Shown here piece by piece: positions 1 through 8,239 of a DNA stretch of 35,443 nt. Both the position numbers and the translations under genes were made by a program. How positions within the stretch are numbered: the first letter of the stretch is position 1; the number at the start of each line of letters is the position of its first letter. The notes under the pieces were generated by a model. The model was not told the origin of the DNA, made no database searches, and saw nothing but the letters and a program-made list of their open reading frames with translations. Origin of the DNA: Cytophagales bacterium (lineage in GTDB: Bacteria > Bacteroidota > Bacteroidia > Cytophagales > 172606-1); contig JAUJNL010000026.1 of NCBI GenBank assembly GCA_030448185.1, positions 1 through 35,443 of the forward strand, written 5' to 3'.

Positions 1-744
1 TAAGTGGTCGTTCTCCGGCTGATGCTGGTAGTGATGATGATTGGTGGCTAATAGCTGATTGACTTTTTTGAAAAGCTCTCTGGATACAAGTAGTTCCTGA
101 TTGCCAGCTACCACCTTTCCGGCTAGAGCTTCATGTTTGAGCAGTCCGCAGTAGAATACGTTTTGGAATATACGTGATAAGTGCTGAGGATAGAGTCTGA
201 GCCCTTGAGCTTCTAATCGCTGCCGAATCGTTTCGTAAGCAAGGCCTTCGGCTTTCCATAAGAAGGCTTGTCTTAGAAGTTTACCCGTCTTATTGACCAC
301 AATCTTTGACTCTCCATTGACTGTAACCCTATCAAAACCCATCGGAGGACGCGTGACCCAGTTGCCTTTGAGTAATTGCTCTTTGGTACCCGCCATCGAC
401 TTCTCTCGGCGCTGGTCATTGTCGTACTGGGAAAAGATTAACTGGATGTTTTGCTGAAGACTACCGGCAGAAGTAGATGTATCCGCGGGCTGGGTGACGG
501 AAAGAATGGTAATGCCTTGTTTCTTTAAATCACTGGCAATCGCAATGGCTTCGGCTCCCGAGCGGGAGAAACGGTCAATGGAATAAATAATAATATGACT
601 GATTCTACCCTTACTTTTGGCTACCACTGAAAGCATGCGTTGAAACTCCTTGCGTTCATCGGTCTTGGCTGACTCATACGTTCCCCCAAAATACCCCGTA
701 ACCGAAAGCTTTCGTTTCTGGGCAAATACTTCACAATGTTTTTT
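1..744 (-). pseudogene. Large serine recombinase, 5' end lost and 3' end beyond the window
   Basis: The minus strand stays open for 248 codons from the left edge to the transposon end at 745. The translation has resolvase-domain features (HIIIYSIDRFSRSGAEA, QYDNDQRREKSMAG) followed by a Recombinase domain (NWVTRPPMGFDRV, then YETIRQRLEAQG and YPQHLSRIFQNVFYCGLLKH). Large serine recombinases integrate or excise phages and transposons. The first 30 or so residues, which carry the R-V-S catalytic serine, are missing because the reading frame is cut exactly at the inverted repeat of the neighbouring element. The C-terminal zinc-ribbon/coiled-coil part would lie left of position 1. With no catalytic serine and no start codon it should be inactive. 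The family call is firm; the identity of the element it once served is unknown. Confidence 0.8.
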
Positions 745-769
745 GGTTGAGCGTCACTTTTGGTGAAAA
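745..769 (+). repeat. Left terminal inverted repeat of the ISL3 element
   Basis: This 25-bp sequence is the exact reverse complement of 1596-1620. It abuts the recombinase remnant on its left. Confidence 0.95.
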
Positions 770-799
770 ACAGGATGTTTCGTTGTTAGACAGGCATGA

Positions 800-1595
800 A
801 TGCCTGCTTGCTTTTGCCCGAAGGTCGCAACTACTCCCACTGAGAAGCGCTACGAGCACTACAAAGAGGTGAAACAGCTTCACCAGCAAGGTCATACGAT
901 CCGGGCTATTACCCGTCACCTTGGCGTTTCTCGTAACACGGTACGGAGATATCTGCGGCAAGATAACTTTGCACCCAAAACTAAGGTAAGGCGAAGTAAT
1001 GTGCTGGAATACGAGGATTACCTGCGTAAACGGTGGGCTCTGCGTTTACACCCTTTATAAGGAGATCAAACCCATGGGCTATAACGGCAGCTATCCCAGA
1101 CTTACTATCTTCATGGCCGGTTGCCCCAAAACGACTCTTGTGACTGCTCTGCCTCCGGCTCAGAAAGGAGCCAATTTTTCCACTCGCAGCCTCGGGTATT
1201 GCTTTTTGCCAGAAAGAAGATGAGTGGGAGGAAGACCAGAAACCATTGCTGAATAAATTGCTCCAAAAGAGTGATCTGCTCCGGCAAGCCAGGACTCTGA
1301 GTCTGGAGTTTAAAACCATGATGGAACAAAAGAAAGGGACGGAACTGGAGAATTGGTGCCAGAAAGCCTCACCGCTTACTTCTTTTAAGGGCTTTGTCAG
1401 AGGCGTCCGCCAAGATTTCCAAGCTGTCGAGCAAGCCATGTCCTCGGCCTGGAGTAATGGCCTTCATGGACCGATGATGCGGAGCATCAGGTCCATGAAG
1501 GCCAAGTTAACCGGCTCAAGAATATCAAGAGACAGATGTTTGGGAAAGCCAGTTTTCAGCTCCTGCGGTTGAGAGTACTAGCCCGGCCTGGGTAG
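800..1595 (+). pseudogene. ISL3-family transposase remnant, several frameshifts
   Basis: The readable parts lie in three frames. The first, about 834-1034, gives KRYEHYKEVKQLHQQG and an HTH (IRAITRHLGVSRNTVRRYL), ending EDYLRKRW. The next continues LYKEIKPMGYNGSYP. The last carries LLNKLLQKSDLLRQARTLS, then NRLKNIKRQMFGKASFQLLR, and stops at 1595 one base before the right inverted repeat. This order (IS21-like HTH, then the C-terminal E-G-x-V-N-R-L-K-x-I-K-R-Q-M block) is characteristic of a class of ISL3 transposases. The N-terminal zinc ribbon and first catalytic aspartates are absent, removed by the internal deletion. It is dead. The annotated start is only the first ATG of the HTH frame. 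Confidence 0.8.
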
Positions 1596-1620
1596 TTTTC
1601 ACCAAAAGTGACGCTCAACC
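1596..1620 (-). repeat. Right terminal inverted repeat of the ISL3 element
   Basis: Exact reverse complement of 745-769. The neighbouring sigma-factor reading frame is cut at its outer edge. Confidence 0.95.
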
Positions 1621-1889
1621 TGAATACTGCGCCAGATTTGCACGAATGCTTCCTGCAATACCTCCTCAGCTAAGGAAGGAACCAATACAATCTTTAGGGT
1701 AATGGCAAACAAGGTCGGTGCGTAATGGTCATATAATACCGAAAAAGCTTTGTGATCTTTGGCTTGCAGCAAAACGATCAGGTTGCTTTCCGTCAGGGAG
1801 GCAGGCGCTATAGTTGCCTGCTGGAGGATCTGGTTAGCTTCCCACGTAGGTGCGATTGGGGTAGTGGTTTGAGTACTGATCCCAGTCAT
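1621..1889 (-). pseudogene. ECF sigma-70 factor, N-terminal fragment
   Basis: The ORF starts with MTGISTQTT and reads about 90 codons of a sigma-70 region 2 domain: LLQAKDHKAFSVLYDHYAP, then LAEEVLQEAFVQIWRSIQ. This matches the start of Cytophagales ECF sigma factors, in which region 2 binds core polymerase and the -10 element. The frame meets the outer edge of the ISL3 repeat at 1620 and ends a few codons inside it. Region 4, which recognises the -35 element, is gone and is not found beyond the element, where a different gene begins. It should be non-functional. No anti-sigma partner is adjacent. Confidence 0.8.
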
Positions 1890-2832
1890 GGGAAGCTTTT
1901 AAGTAAAACCACCGGCCCAGGATGACTATCCATTAGTAGCCATTCGCTTACCCGTTTGAGTAGTCATCCACTTACTCGTTAGTGAAAAGGTAAAATAAGG
2001 CATAGCCGTAAGTAGTTGAAGGATAAAGTAGTTAAGCTAAGAAAATGGAAAGAATACTTCGTGTGTAGGATTAATAAACGGGATAAACCAACCAGTTGTT
2101 TAGCAACAGTAGAAAAATTAGTATAGTCTTTTCTCTGAATTGAGTAACTAGATTTAGAAACCGGGTAAGAGGAGTTATACACCAAGCAGCGTAAGCCACC
2201 AAGCAGCAACTAGTTGCGGGAATAGTAGGAAACAGGAGTAGTTGGACAGCAGGACCTATAATGGCTCATTGATTTCAGTAAGCCCTGCTTCTATTGACTC
2301 CTGGGCCAGAGTCAAAGGAGTTACATTCGCCATGGTCGCCTAGGTTTTCACTCCTTTAGATTTTTAAAGAATGATTAGACGGAAAGTTAAAAGTAAAGTA
2401 GCGACAGCCGCTTCCTCCAATTTAATTCAGGAGTAAAACTTCTGCTGTTTTTGTCAGATAGACGACAACTGTAAAAATATAAGTGGGTATGAACGTCCCA
2501 CAATAGGTGTTACATGAGTGGTTTGGCTCGCCTGTCTATTTATATTTTTCAAATAGTTTGAAAAATAGTGAAAACTAACGTATTCCATCAGTTAGGTCGA
2601 AAATACATGCTCTACCATTCGGATTGCCGGTGTTGCATTGGTTCAAGTAACGGTGAAGAAACTCTAAGCAATGGGCTTACCAGGTGATTTATTTGATTAT
2701 TCTAACAAGTTATCTTTTCTTGTATTATTTTGAAAACCAAGCACTTAACTCTATCGTAAATACGGTATTCTTTTCCAGGCAGCCTTTCAAGATCGTTAAA
2801 CTTCTGTATTTGCCTTAACCACTTCTACCAGA
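1890..2832. other. Gene-free stretch of about 940 bp
   Basis: AT-rich, with stops in all frames apart from short low-complexity ORFs that I do not believe. Short duplications such as ACCAAGCAGC near 2180-2205 are present. I see no RNA gene. The last 150 bp presumably hold the promoter of the dehydrogenase at 2833, but no motif stands out. Confidence 0.5.
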
Positions 2833-4443
2833 ATGATTATGCAAACCCCTCTTACCTTACCCAAGCGAAAGGTGAAGCCAGGCTTTCACCCGGCGATTCC
2901 AGCGTTTTCAGTCGCTGCTTTTTTCAGTCTTACCGTTGCGCTTTCGGGCTGTCAGTACATTGAAGACCTGATTGGCGATATTGATGAGAAGAAGAATAAT
3001 TATCCGTTGGTGCAACTTCAGCCAGGGTACAAGATAGAAAAAGTGGTGGGTGGCCTTAATTTTCCCACGTCCCTAACCTGGGATGAGCAGGGCAAAATGT
3101 ACGTAGTGGAAGCGGGAGGAGGCTTTTTGCCCGAGCCCCAACCGGCCCGCCTCCTGCGCGTAGAACCGGGCAAAACCACGGAAGTAGTAAACCTGACGAC
3201 AAGAGGAGTCGTAGCCCCGGTAGTAGGACTTACCTACCATCAAGGCTCGTTCTATATCACCCACCGGGCAGCGGATTTGACTGGTTCGGTTTCCCGGGTT
3301 TCGGCCAGTAGCAGTAGTGTCACGCAGATTCTGGGTGGCTTTATTGACTCCCAGGCGGAACATCCCCTCAACGACATCAAGATGGGACCCGATGGAAAGA
3401 TGTATTTAGCGACGGGACCCGCCGGTAATTCGGCCGTGATGGGTATGGATGTAGCTCCCTTCGTTACGCGTAGTCCGGATGTGCACACCACGGCTGCCCA
3501 GGATATTGTCCTTTTGGGTAAAAACTTTAAGGATACTGATTTCCGCACCAAAGACAATATGAACGATTCCGTACTTACCGGCGCTTATGTTCCGTTTGGC
3601 ACGGAAACTACCCCGGGTCAGGTGATCAAAGGCACAAGCAAACCAGGGGGTGCCATTCTCGCCTTTGACCCCCATAACGCTGAAGGAACCCTGGAAACGG
3701 TAGCCTGGGGCCTGCGTAACGTGATTGGCCTGGCCTGGAACCGTAAGACGGGTGATATGTACACGGCCGTCAACGGATACGACATCCGGGGTGTGCGGCC
3801 AGTTAGGGATCAGCTTGATCCTACCTACAAAGTAGTAAAAGGCACCTGGTACGGCTACCCCGACTATTCCTCCGGACTCGAACCCCTTACCCTGGGTAAG
3901 TTTGAGGTGGAAGACAACCTGCAGGCTCCCGTGTACTTAGACGGAAAGTTTCAGGGCAAGGATCTGGGCTTTGTCATTGACCACCAAGCCAGTGGCCTGA
4001 AAGCGCCTGACCCCTCATTAGTAGTGGGCAAGCATCCCTTCCATGCTTCTCCTTCCTTGCTGGACGTAGCACCGGCTTCCTGGGCTGACTTTGCCGGACA
4101 ACTCTTCATTGCCGAATGGGGAGATCTGACGCCTCCTACCGATCCTACCGACCTTCGTCCGATCGGGTACCGCATCGTGCGGGTTGATCCTCAAACCAAA
4201 CAACTCGCCGCCTTTGTCAGCAACCGTCAGCCGGGTCCCGCCTCCAGGCAAGGTAAGGTGGGAGAAGGTTTAGAGCGTCCCTTCGACGTAAAATTTGGTC
4301 CGGACGGGGCCATGTACATTGTCGATTACGGCGTAGTGAAGATCAATCCTCTGCGCCAGCAGCAAGGACGCGAACCCTACGAGTACGTTGCCGGTACGGG
4401 CGTGATCTGGAAGGTGAGTAAATCTTCCCTCAGCAATAAGTAA
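2833..4443 (+). CDS. Lipoprotein glucose/sorbosone dehydrogenase-like beta-propeller (ScyD/ScyE type)
   Basis: The 536-residue protein has an N-terminal hydrophobic segment and lipobox LSGC, with the acylated cysteine at about residue 40, so it should be anchored to a membrane outside the cytoplasm. The mature part is a beta-propeller of the glucose/sorbosone dehydrogenase superfamily. Visible landmarks are FPTSLTWDEQGKMYVVEAGG (about 79-98), HPLNDIKMGPDGKMYLATG (about 177-195), WGLRNVIGLAWN (about 292-303) and RPFDVKFGPDGAMYIVDYG (about 480-498). Family members oxidise sugars or aldehydes, often with PQQ, but the substrate here cannot be told. The first ATG was chosen, though a start two codons later (MQTP) is equally possible. 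The gene stands alone, followed by a terminator-like hairpin, and its GC content is above that of its surroundings. No damage is visible. Confidence 0.85.
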   Translation: MIMQTPLTLPKRKVKPGFHPAIPAFSVAAFFSLTVALSGCQYIEDLIGDIDEKKNNYPLVQLQPGYKIEKVVGGLNFPTSLTWDEQGKMYVVEAGGGFLPEPQPARLLRVEPGKTTEVVNLTTRGVVAPVVGLTYHQGSFYITHRAADLTGSVSRVSASSSSVTQILGGFIDSQAEHPLNDIKMGPDGKMYLATGPAGNSAVMGMDVAPFVTRSPDVHTTAAQDIVLLGKNFKDTDFRTKDNMNDSVLTGAYVPFGTETTPGQVIKGTSKPGGAILAFDPHNAEGTLETVAWGLRNVIGLAWNRKTGDMYTAVNGYDIRGVRPVRDQLDPTYKVVKGTWYGYPDYSSGLEPLTLGKFEVEDNLQAPVYLDGKFQGKDLGFVIDHQASGLKAPDPSLVVGKHPFHASPSLLDVAPASWADFAGQLFIAEWGDLTPPTDPTDLRPIGYRIVRVDPQTKQLAAFVSNRQPGPASRQGKVGEGLERPFDVKFGPDGAMYIVDYGVVKINPLRQQQGREPYEYVAGTGVIWKVSKSSLSNK

Positions 4444-4473
4444 CCGGACTTGGGGGAATTGCTGCATCTGCTA

Positions 4474-4527
4474 GGTAGCCTGAAGGGAATTGAGTACGCC
4501 ATTCTACTTACTTCCGTTCAGGCTATC
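4474..4527 (+). terminator. Likely Rho-independent terminator of the dehydrogenase gene
   Basis: TAGCCTGAA at 4476-4484 pairs with TTCAGGCTA at 4517-4525, and the stem extends inward through GGAA/TTCC after one mismatch. It lies 30 bp after the stop codon. The following T tract is weak (CCTTTGGTCATT), so the termination call is an inference from stem and position. Confidence 0.5.
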
Positions 4528-4737
4528 CTTTGGTCATTAATTGTAGCATAACCTCCCGGCGAAGGAGTGCCACGGGGTCGGACTCCTGACACGCTTACTA
4601 GCAGTAGTGCTGTTACTAATAACTTCATCAATAGCGATTGATCATTCCTAGAGAAGCCCTTTTTGGGATTCCCATCTAAATAATGGAAGATCAGAAAAAG
4701 AGTAGATTTCGGTACGACTCAACCGTAACTAGAAAGG

Positions 4738-4955
4738 TTAGTATTCCTTTTCATTGATAAAAAGGGCAAAATCTTCGGGGCGCTCTCCGGTAGTGCCTGC
4801 TTTTTGTAGCACCTTTACCGGTAGCGTTGCTGGTCCGAAAGGAGGATACTTGAGGTGGACCCTTACTCCGATGTCTTTAATGGGCAGATAAAAAATGAGG
4901 AAGATCGTAATTGTACAAAGTCTTCCTTAGCCCGGATGAAATCAGTACTTGCTTG
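4738..4955 (-). pseudogene. Unrecognised protein fragment with one frameshift
   Basis: Reading leftward, the frame gives QASTDFIRAKEDFVQLRSSS and FFICPLK, then after a one-base shift near 4877 continues DIGVRVHLKYPPFGPATLPV and KVLQKAGTTGERPEDFALFI, ending NEKEY and a TAA at 4738. Composition and continuity across the shift look like real protein rather than noise, but I do not recognise the family. There is no clear start codon. It begins right after the stop of the 61-codon ORF at 4958-5143, so the two may once have been one gene or an operon. Confidence that it is a former gene is modest. Confidence 0.35.
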
Positions 4956-4957
4956 GC

Positions 4958-5143
4958 TTACTTGTCTTTCAAGCCGGCTATTACTTGGGCCATTTCCCAG
5001 GAAACGTAAGGGCTATCTACATAGCCTAATAGGTAGCCACTTACATTGGCTTTTGCCTGAAGTAATTGTTGCTGCTTTTCATCAAGGTCAGTTTCTTTTA
5101 TAAGAAATTCTTGCAGCAGATCTCCATACTCATCTTGACTCAT
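4958..5143 (-). CDS. Small hypothetical protein, 61 residues
   Basis: The ORF runs MSQDEYGDLLQEFLIKETDL, then DEKQQQLLQAKANVSGYLLG, YVDSPYVSWEMAQVIAGLKDK and stop. It has a plausible amphipathic, acidic N-terminal half and a natural-looking C-terminus, with no membrane segment or signal peptide. I do not recognise it. The frameshifted minus-strand fragment at 4738-4955 follows directly, so it could be the front half of a broken longer gene. It lies among decayed genes, so expression is doubtful. Confidence 0.35.
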   Translation of the reverse strand: MSQDEYGDLLQEFLIKETDLDEKQQQLLQAKANVSGYLLGYVDSPYVSWEMAQVIAGLKDK

Positions 5144-5226
5144 AAGCGTAAGGGCAATGGTTACTTGGTAAGTAAACGCAATAGGCTACTAAAATGGTTT
5201 TCCTCCAGTAAAAAGTACGAGAAGGT

Positions 5227-5590
5227 AAGTGGAAGCAGATATCAAAGCTTGTTTTGATCAGATTAATCACGCCTGGCTTTTAAAGCATATACCCATGGAT
5301 AAAACTATCCTGGATAAATGGTTAGAGCCGGTTATCTCGAACAGGAACAATGGTATCAACCCGAGAAGGAACCCACAAGGGGGGATTGCTTCCCCAGTTT
5401 TAGCCAATCTAGCGCTGGACAGGCTTCAACAGGTACTCAAGGGAAAAGTTTCCTCGCCACCGGCCGGGGAAGGGTAACCTGATTCGTTACGCGGATGATC
5501 TGATTGTAATGGGTTCTTCTAAAGAATTACTCGAACAACGGGTCAAACCGGTAGTAGAGGATTTTCTTAAAGGCCACAGCAAAGCAGGTA
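5227..5590 (+). pseudogene. Group II intron reverse transcriptase/maturase fragment
   Basis: One frame reads ADIKACFDQINHAWLLKHIP, then NPQGGIASPVLANLALDRLQQVLKG. After a frameshift near 5470 the next frame reads NLIRYADDLIVMGSSKELLEQ and VKPVVEDFLKG. These are reverse-transcriptase blocks of bacterial group II intron proteins, including the P-Q-G-G-x-x-S-P block and the Y-A-D-D catalytic motif. The N-terminal domain, the thumb/X domain and the HNH endonuclease domain are absent, and I found no intron domain V hairpin nearby. The fragment ends abruptly near 5590, just before the 3' end of the opposing NTF2-like fragment. It is a dead remnant of a retroelement. Confidence 0.8.
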
Positions 5591-5635
5591 ATAATAGTAT
5601 AGCTCAAGTTGCGTTTTTGAGGAAAGTCAATAAAT

Positions 5636-5941
5636 TTACTCCGAATAAAAGAACGATATATCCGCATATACCCGCCAGTCCTCGATCTTCAAGCCATTCA
5701 TTCGGTAGATGTCGGTACAAGGTACTGTAATGGATGCTTCGTCTGCCTGGCACCGGAACTGGGAGTCCACTTCCACAATGACAATATTGTTATCATTCAC
5801 TTTTAGGCGAACCGTATGTCCTTGCCAGCGAACCAGCCGGTTCTGCCCCTGCATATACTCCCGAATGCCTGCTAATCCAAAGACCGCTTCACGTGCGGCA
5901 ACCTTATAGAGTACATTAGGGGTAAAAATGGTGCGCTGCTC
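5636..5941 (-). pseudogene. NTF2/SnoaL-like domain protein, 5'-truncated
   Basis: The minus-strand frame is open from a TAG at 5942 leftward to its stop. It reads FTPNVLYKVAAREAVFGLAG, IREYMQG, VRWQGHTVRLKVNDNNIVIVE, QADEASITVPCTDIYRMNG and LKIEDWRVYADIS. The ending (small residues, then KI.DWR.Y.D) is typical of SnoaL/NTF2-like small-molecule enzymes or binding proteins. The family assignment is tentative. About the first 30-40 residues of the domain are missing, and the upstream sequence does not continue it. An internal ATG (5854) allows a 72-residue ORF, but it would lack the first helices of the fold. Confidence 0.5.
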
Positions 5942-6337
5942 CTACCAATCCTCCCGACCAAGGAGTGCTTCCATCCTTTCGACCGCTTGGATTTAGGATT
6001 CGTTTTGTGTCATATTCAGAAGGAGGAAAGCGTGGAGCCTTGACTTGATTTAATGAAAACTTAGGGGAGTTTAGGAGGCTAGGAACAAGCCAGGTAGGTG
6101 TAGGCTTAGGTAGACTACCTGAGCCCGGAACATCATGAACAACATTGGCAGAGCCCGCTAGCGGCTTTTGCTTAACTAACCGTTTACTAAAAAGGGAAAA
6201 CCCGCTTTCACTTCCCATCTTTGGCCACACATCAGAGGTGATTAAACGCTTGTCTTGCTTGCTAGTTATACATTTTTACAATACCTTCATATCTGTCTAT
6301 TTATTCAAGAAATAATTATACTGCATAATAAAGTTTC
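5942..6337. other. Intergenic stretch upstream of the polysaccharide locus
   Basis: No credible gene. A 104-codon minus-strand ORF here is proline- and serine-rich and does not look natural. The last 100 bp are strongly AT-rich and end at the ATG of the sigma factor gene, so they probably contain its promoter. This is also the approximate left border of the AT-rich sulfatase locus. Confidence 0.45.
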
Positions 6338-6935
6338 ATGAAAGAAATTCAAGCATGGAGCATGTTTAGACAGGGAGATAGGAATGCCTTTAAATGGCTT
6401 TACCGCCACTTTGCTGCTATGCTATATATAATTATGGCACTAAATTCACAAAAGATACAGAACTGGTCGAAGACAGCATACAAGATTTGTTTGTGGAACT
6501 CTGGGAAACACGCGAACGCTTAAGTGACACAACTTCCGTAAAATTTTATTTATACGGGCGCTGCGCCGAAGAATTGCCCGGCAGTCTGTTTTCACAAAAC
6601 GCTTTACCAACACCTTTACTGACAATGCTGTACTTATCAGCCAGTCTTCTGAGTTCTATCTCATGATTGAGCAAGCGGACAGCGTAAAAAAACAGATTCT
6701 GGAAAATTCGCTTAATCAATTATCTGCCCGGCAACGGGAAATCCTGTATCTGAAATACTTTGATGAACTTACTTTCCCTCAGATTGCTGATATTATGCAG
6801 ATCGACTTGAAGTCAACTTATAAACTTATGTATAAGGCTCTGGCTGCTATAAAACAAAAGCTTTCCCTGCATCCTGTGCAAGTGCAAACGATCACTACTT
6901 TCATTATCGCCTCTCTTTTTATGCTGATGTTGTAA
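6338..6935 (+). pseudogene. ECF sigma factor of the sulfatase locus, two frameshifts
   Basis: Three frames join into one FecI-type ECF sigma factor of about 195 residues. Frame one reads MKEIQAWSMFRQGDRNAFKW and LYRHFAAMLY. Frame two reads NYGTKFTKDTELVEDSIQDL and FVELWETRERL (region 2). Frame three reads ALRRRIARQSVFTKRF, then SARQREILYLKYFDELTFPQ and IADIMQIDLKSTYKLMYKAL (region 4). The first break fits a 2-bp expansion of a TA run near 6421-6428. The second fits loss of one base near 6557. The C-terminal hydrophobic tail is unusual but seen in this group. The gene precedes its FecR anti-sigma partner by 206 bp. Either it is dead, leaving the locus without its own sigma factor, or the breaks are sequencing errors. 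Confidence 0.8.
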
Positions 6936-7049
6936 TTATCAAAGTACAGTTACCTTCCGGCAAGATATAAATTGATTGTTTACAATTTATTGATGCAACT
7001 TCAGAGCGTCCACACAAAACCTTCACTTATAAAGTACCGATAGAGAAAT

Positions 7050-7080
7050 AGTAAAAAAAATAAATTTTTTTTACTAAAAT
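7050..7080 (+). promoter_or_regulatory. AT palindrome and candidate sigma-dependent promoter upstream of fecR
   Basis: AGTAAAAAAAAT (7050-7061) and ATTTTTTTTACT (7064-7075) form a perfect 12-bp palindrome with a 2-base loop, followed by ACTAAAATAGGGATACTT. Similar T-rich blocks followed by a TAGGGAT-like element are, to my knowledge, common before fecR genes in this phylum. I therefore infer an ECF-sigma promoter serving fecR-susCD-sulfatases. It lies 65 bp before the fecR ATG. Confidence 0.4.
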
Positions 7081-7141
7081 AGGGATACTTACGCATCAAA
7101 AAGTTCTTTAGGGATGAAAAAGCTACTAGCTGATTCTCCTG

Positions 7142-8209
7142 ATGAACTATTCCTCCTACCTACTGGAAGATTTCCTCACCGATGAAAATTTCATTCAATG
7201 GGTAAAACACCCAACTGCAGAAACCGATAGGTTCTGGCAGCAGTGGCTGATGGAGCATCCGCAGCAAAGAGAAACCATTGAACAGGCTGTTGAAATAATA
7301 ACGGCACTTCAGTTCCGGTCCACAGTGCTTCCCGAAAGTGTACTGGCAAAAATGGAATCTAAAATTCAGGACCGCATTGATTACCAGTCACCCCAAGCAA
7401 CTAAAACCCGCCATTTACCAGCTTTTATCCGCAATGGGATAGCAGCCTCATTTTCAGCCCTGCTGATCATAGCGGCCATTATAGCTTATCAGCAATACGC
7501 TTCCTTCAAAACCAAATACAGCACCAATTATGGAGAACGGCTAACCTTTCAGTTGCCCGACAACAGTATGGTTATACTAAATGCAAATTCAAGTATTACC
7601 TACGCACAAAATTCCCAGACCGGCGACCGCGAACTATGGCTGAAAGGAGAGGCTTTCTTTCAGGTGAACCGTCAGCAAAAGTCTAAAAAAGAAATGAGGC
7701 GTTTTATTGTCCATACCGCAACCATGGATGTAGTGGTGTTAGGCACGCAATTCAATGTAAATAACCGGCGAGACGAAACAAAAGTAGTGTTACATACCGG
7801 AAAAGTAAAATTGCAGCTTACTCCGGAAAACGCCAGTCAGGCAAAGGAAGTATGGATGCAACCCGGTGAACTGGTAAGTTATACCGCTAATAAAAATACG
7901 ATTACCCACAAAAGGGTAAATAGTGCCGACTACGTTGCCTGGAAAGATAACAGATTGATCTTTAAGCAAACACCCCTGCGGGAAATAGCCCGGATGCTGG
8001 AAGACAATTACAATTACAATGTAGTGATTGAGAATGATAACCTCAGTGATAAGATCTATGAAGGTACTTTCCCTGCCGATGATGTGGAAGTGCTATTGCA
8101 AACTTTGTCAAAATCTGTCGCTTTAGAAATTGAAAATAAAACCCTGATCATTAAAGAAAAAAATAATTTGGCTTGTACCACGCTGGCCAAGTGGTCAAGG
8201 GCAGATTAG
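7142..8209 (+). CDS. FecR-family anti-sigma factor
   Basis: The 355-residue protein has a cytoplasmic N-terminal region (about 1-90, FIQWVKHPTAETDRFWQQWL), one membrane helix at about 96-116 (IAASFSALLIIAAIIAYQQY) and a periplasmic FecR domain (about 130-225). In that domain YGERLTFQLPDNSMVILNAN, LWLKGEAFFQVN and TQFNVNNRRDETKVVLHTGK are typical. A DUF4974 domain follows near 265-350 (LREIARMLEDNYNYNVVIEN). Such proteins hold the ECF sigma factor until a TonB receptor with an STN domain signals. The partner sigma gene upstream is frameshifted, and the receptor follows at 30 bp. The start chosen gives the normal N-terminus; an earlier ATG at 7113 is out of frame. Confidence 0.92.
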   Translation: MNYSSYLLEDFLTDENFIQWVKHPTAETDRFWQQWLMEHPQQRETIEQAVEIITALQFRSTVLPESVLAKMESKIQDRIDYQSPQATKTRHLPAFIRNGIAASFSALLIIAAIIAYQQYASFKTKYSTNYGERLTFQLPDNSMVILNANSSITYAQNSQTGDRELWLKGEAFFQVNRQQKSKKEMRRFIVHTATMDVVVLGTQFNVNNRRDETKVVLHTGKVKLQLTPENASQAKEVWMQPGELVSYTANKNTITHKRVNSADYVAWKDNRLIFKQTPLREIARMLEDNYNYNVVIENDNLSDKIYEGTFPADDVEVLLQTLSKSVALEIENKTLIIKEKNNLACTTLAKWSRAD

Positions 8210-8239
8210 AATATTGTTTCATGTAACCTTCTCTAAAGT

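Larger units (their letters stand above)
745..1620. mobile_element. Internally deleted ISL3-family insertion sequence
   Basis: The element is bounded by two perfect 25-bp inverted repeats whose outer ends begin GGTTGAGCGTCAC. It is 876 bp, against roughly 1.3-1.6 kb or more for ISL3 members. It holds only the HTH-containing middle and C-terminal part of the transposase. No 8-bp target duplication is visible: the left flank ends TGTTTTTT and the right flank begins TGAATACT. The left flank is a truncated recombinase and the right flank a truncated sigma factor, so the copy sits at a deletion or recombination junction rather than a simple insertion. It cannot move by itself but keeps both ends, so an intact relative could mobilise it. 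Confidence 0.85.

Noticed and set aside
1979..2209. 76-codon minus-strand ORF in the intergenic region
   Set aside because: Low-complexity, leucine/serine-rich, no domain, no upstream signal; consistent with chance in AT-rich DNA.
4557..4600. GGAGT...ACTCC hairpin as a second terminator
   Set aside because: Five-base arms around a long loop with no T-run; too weak to support.
5916..6230. 104-codon minus-strand ORF
   Set aside because: Composition is proline/serine/glycine-rich with no recognisable domain, and it overlaps the true NTF2-like frame at its end.
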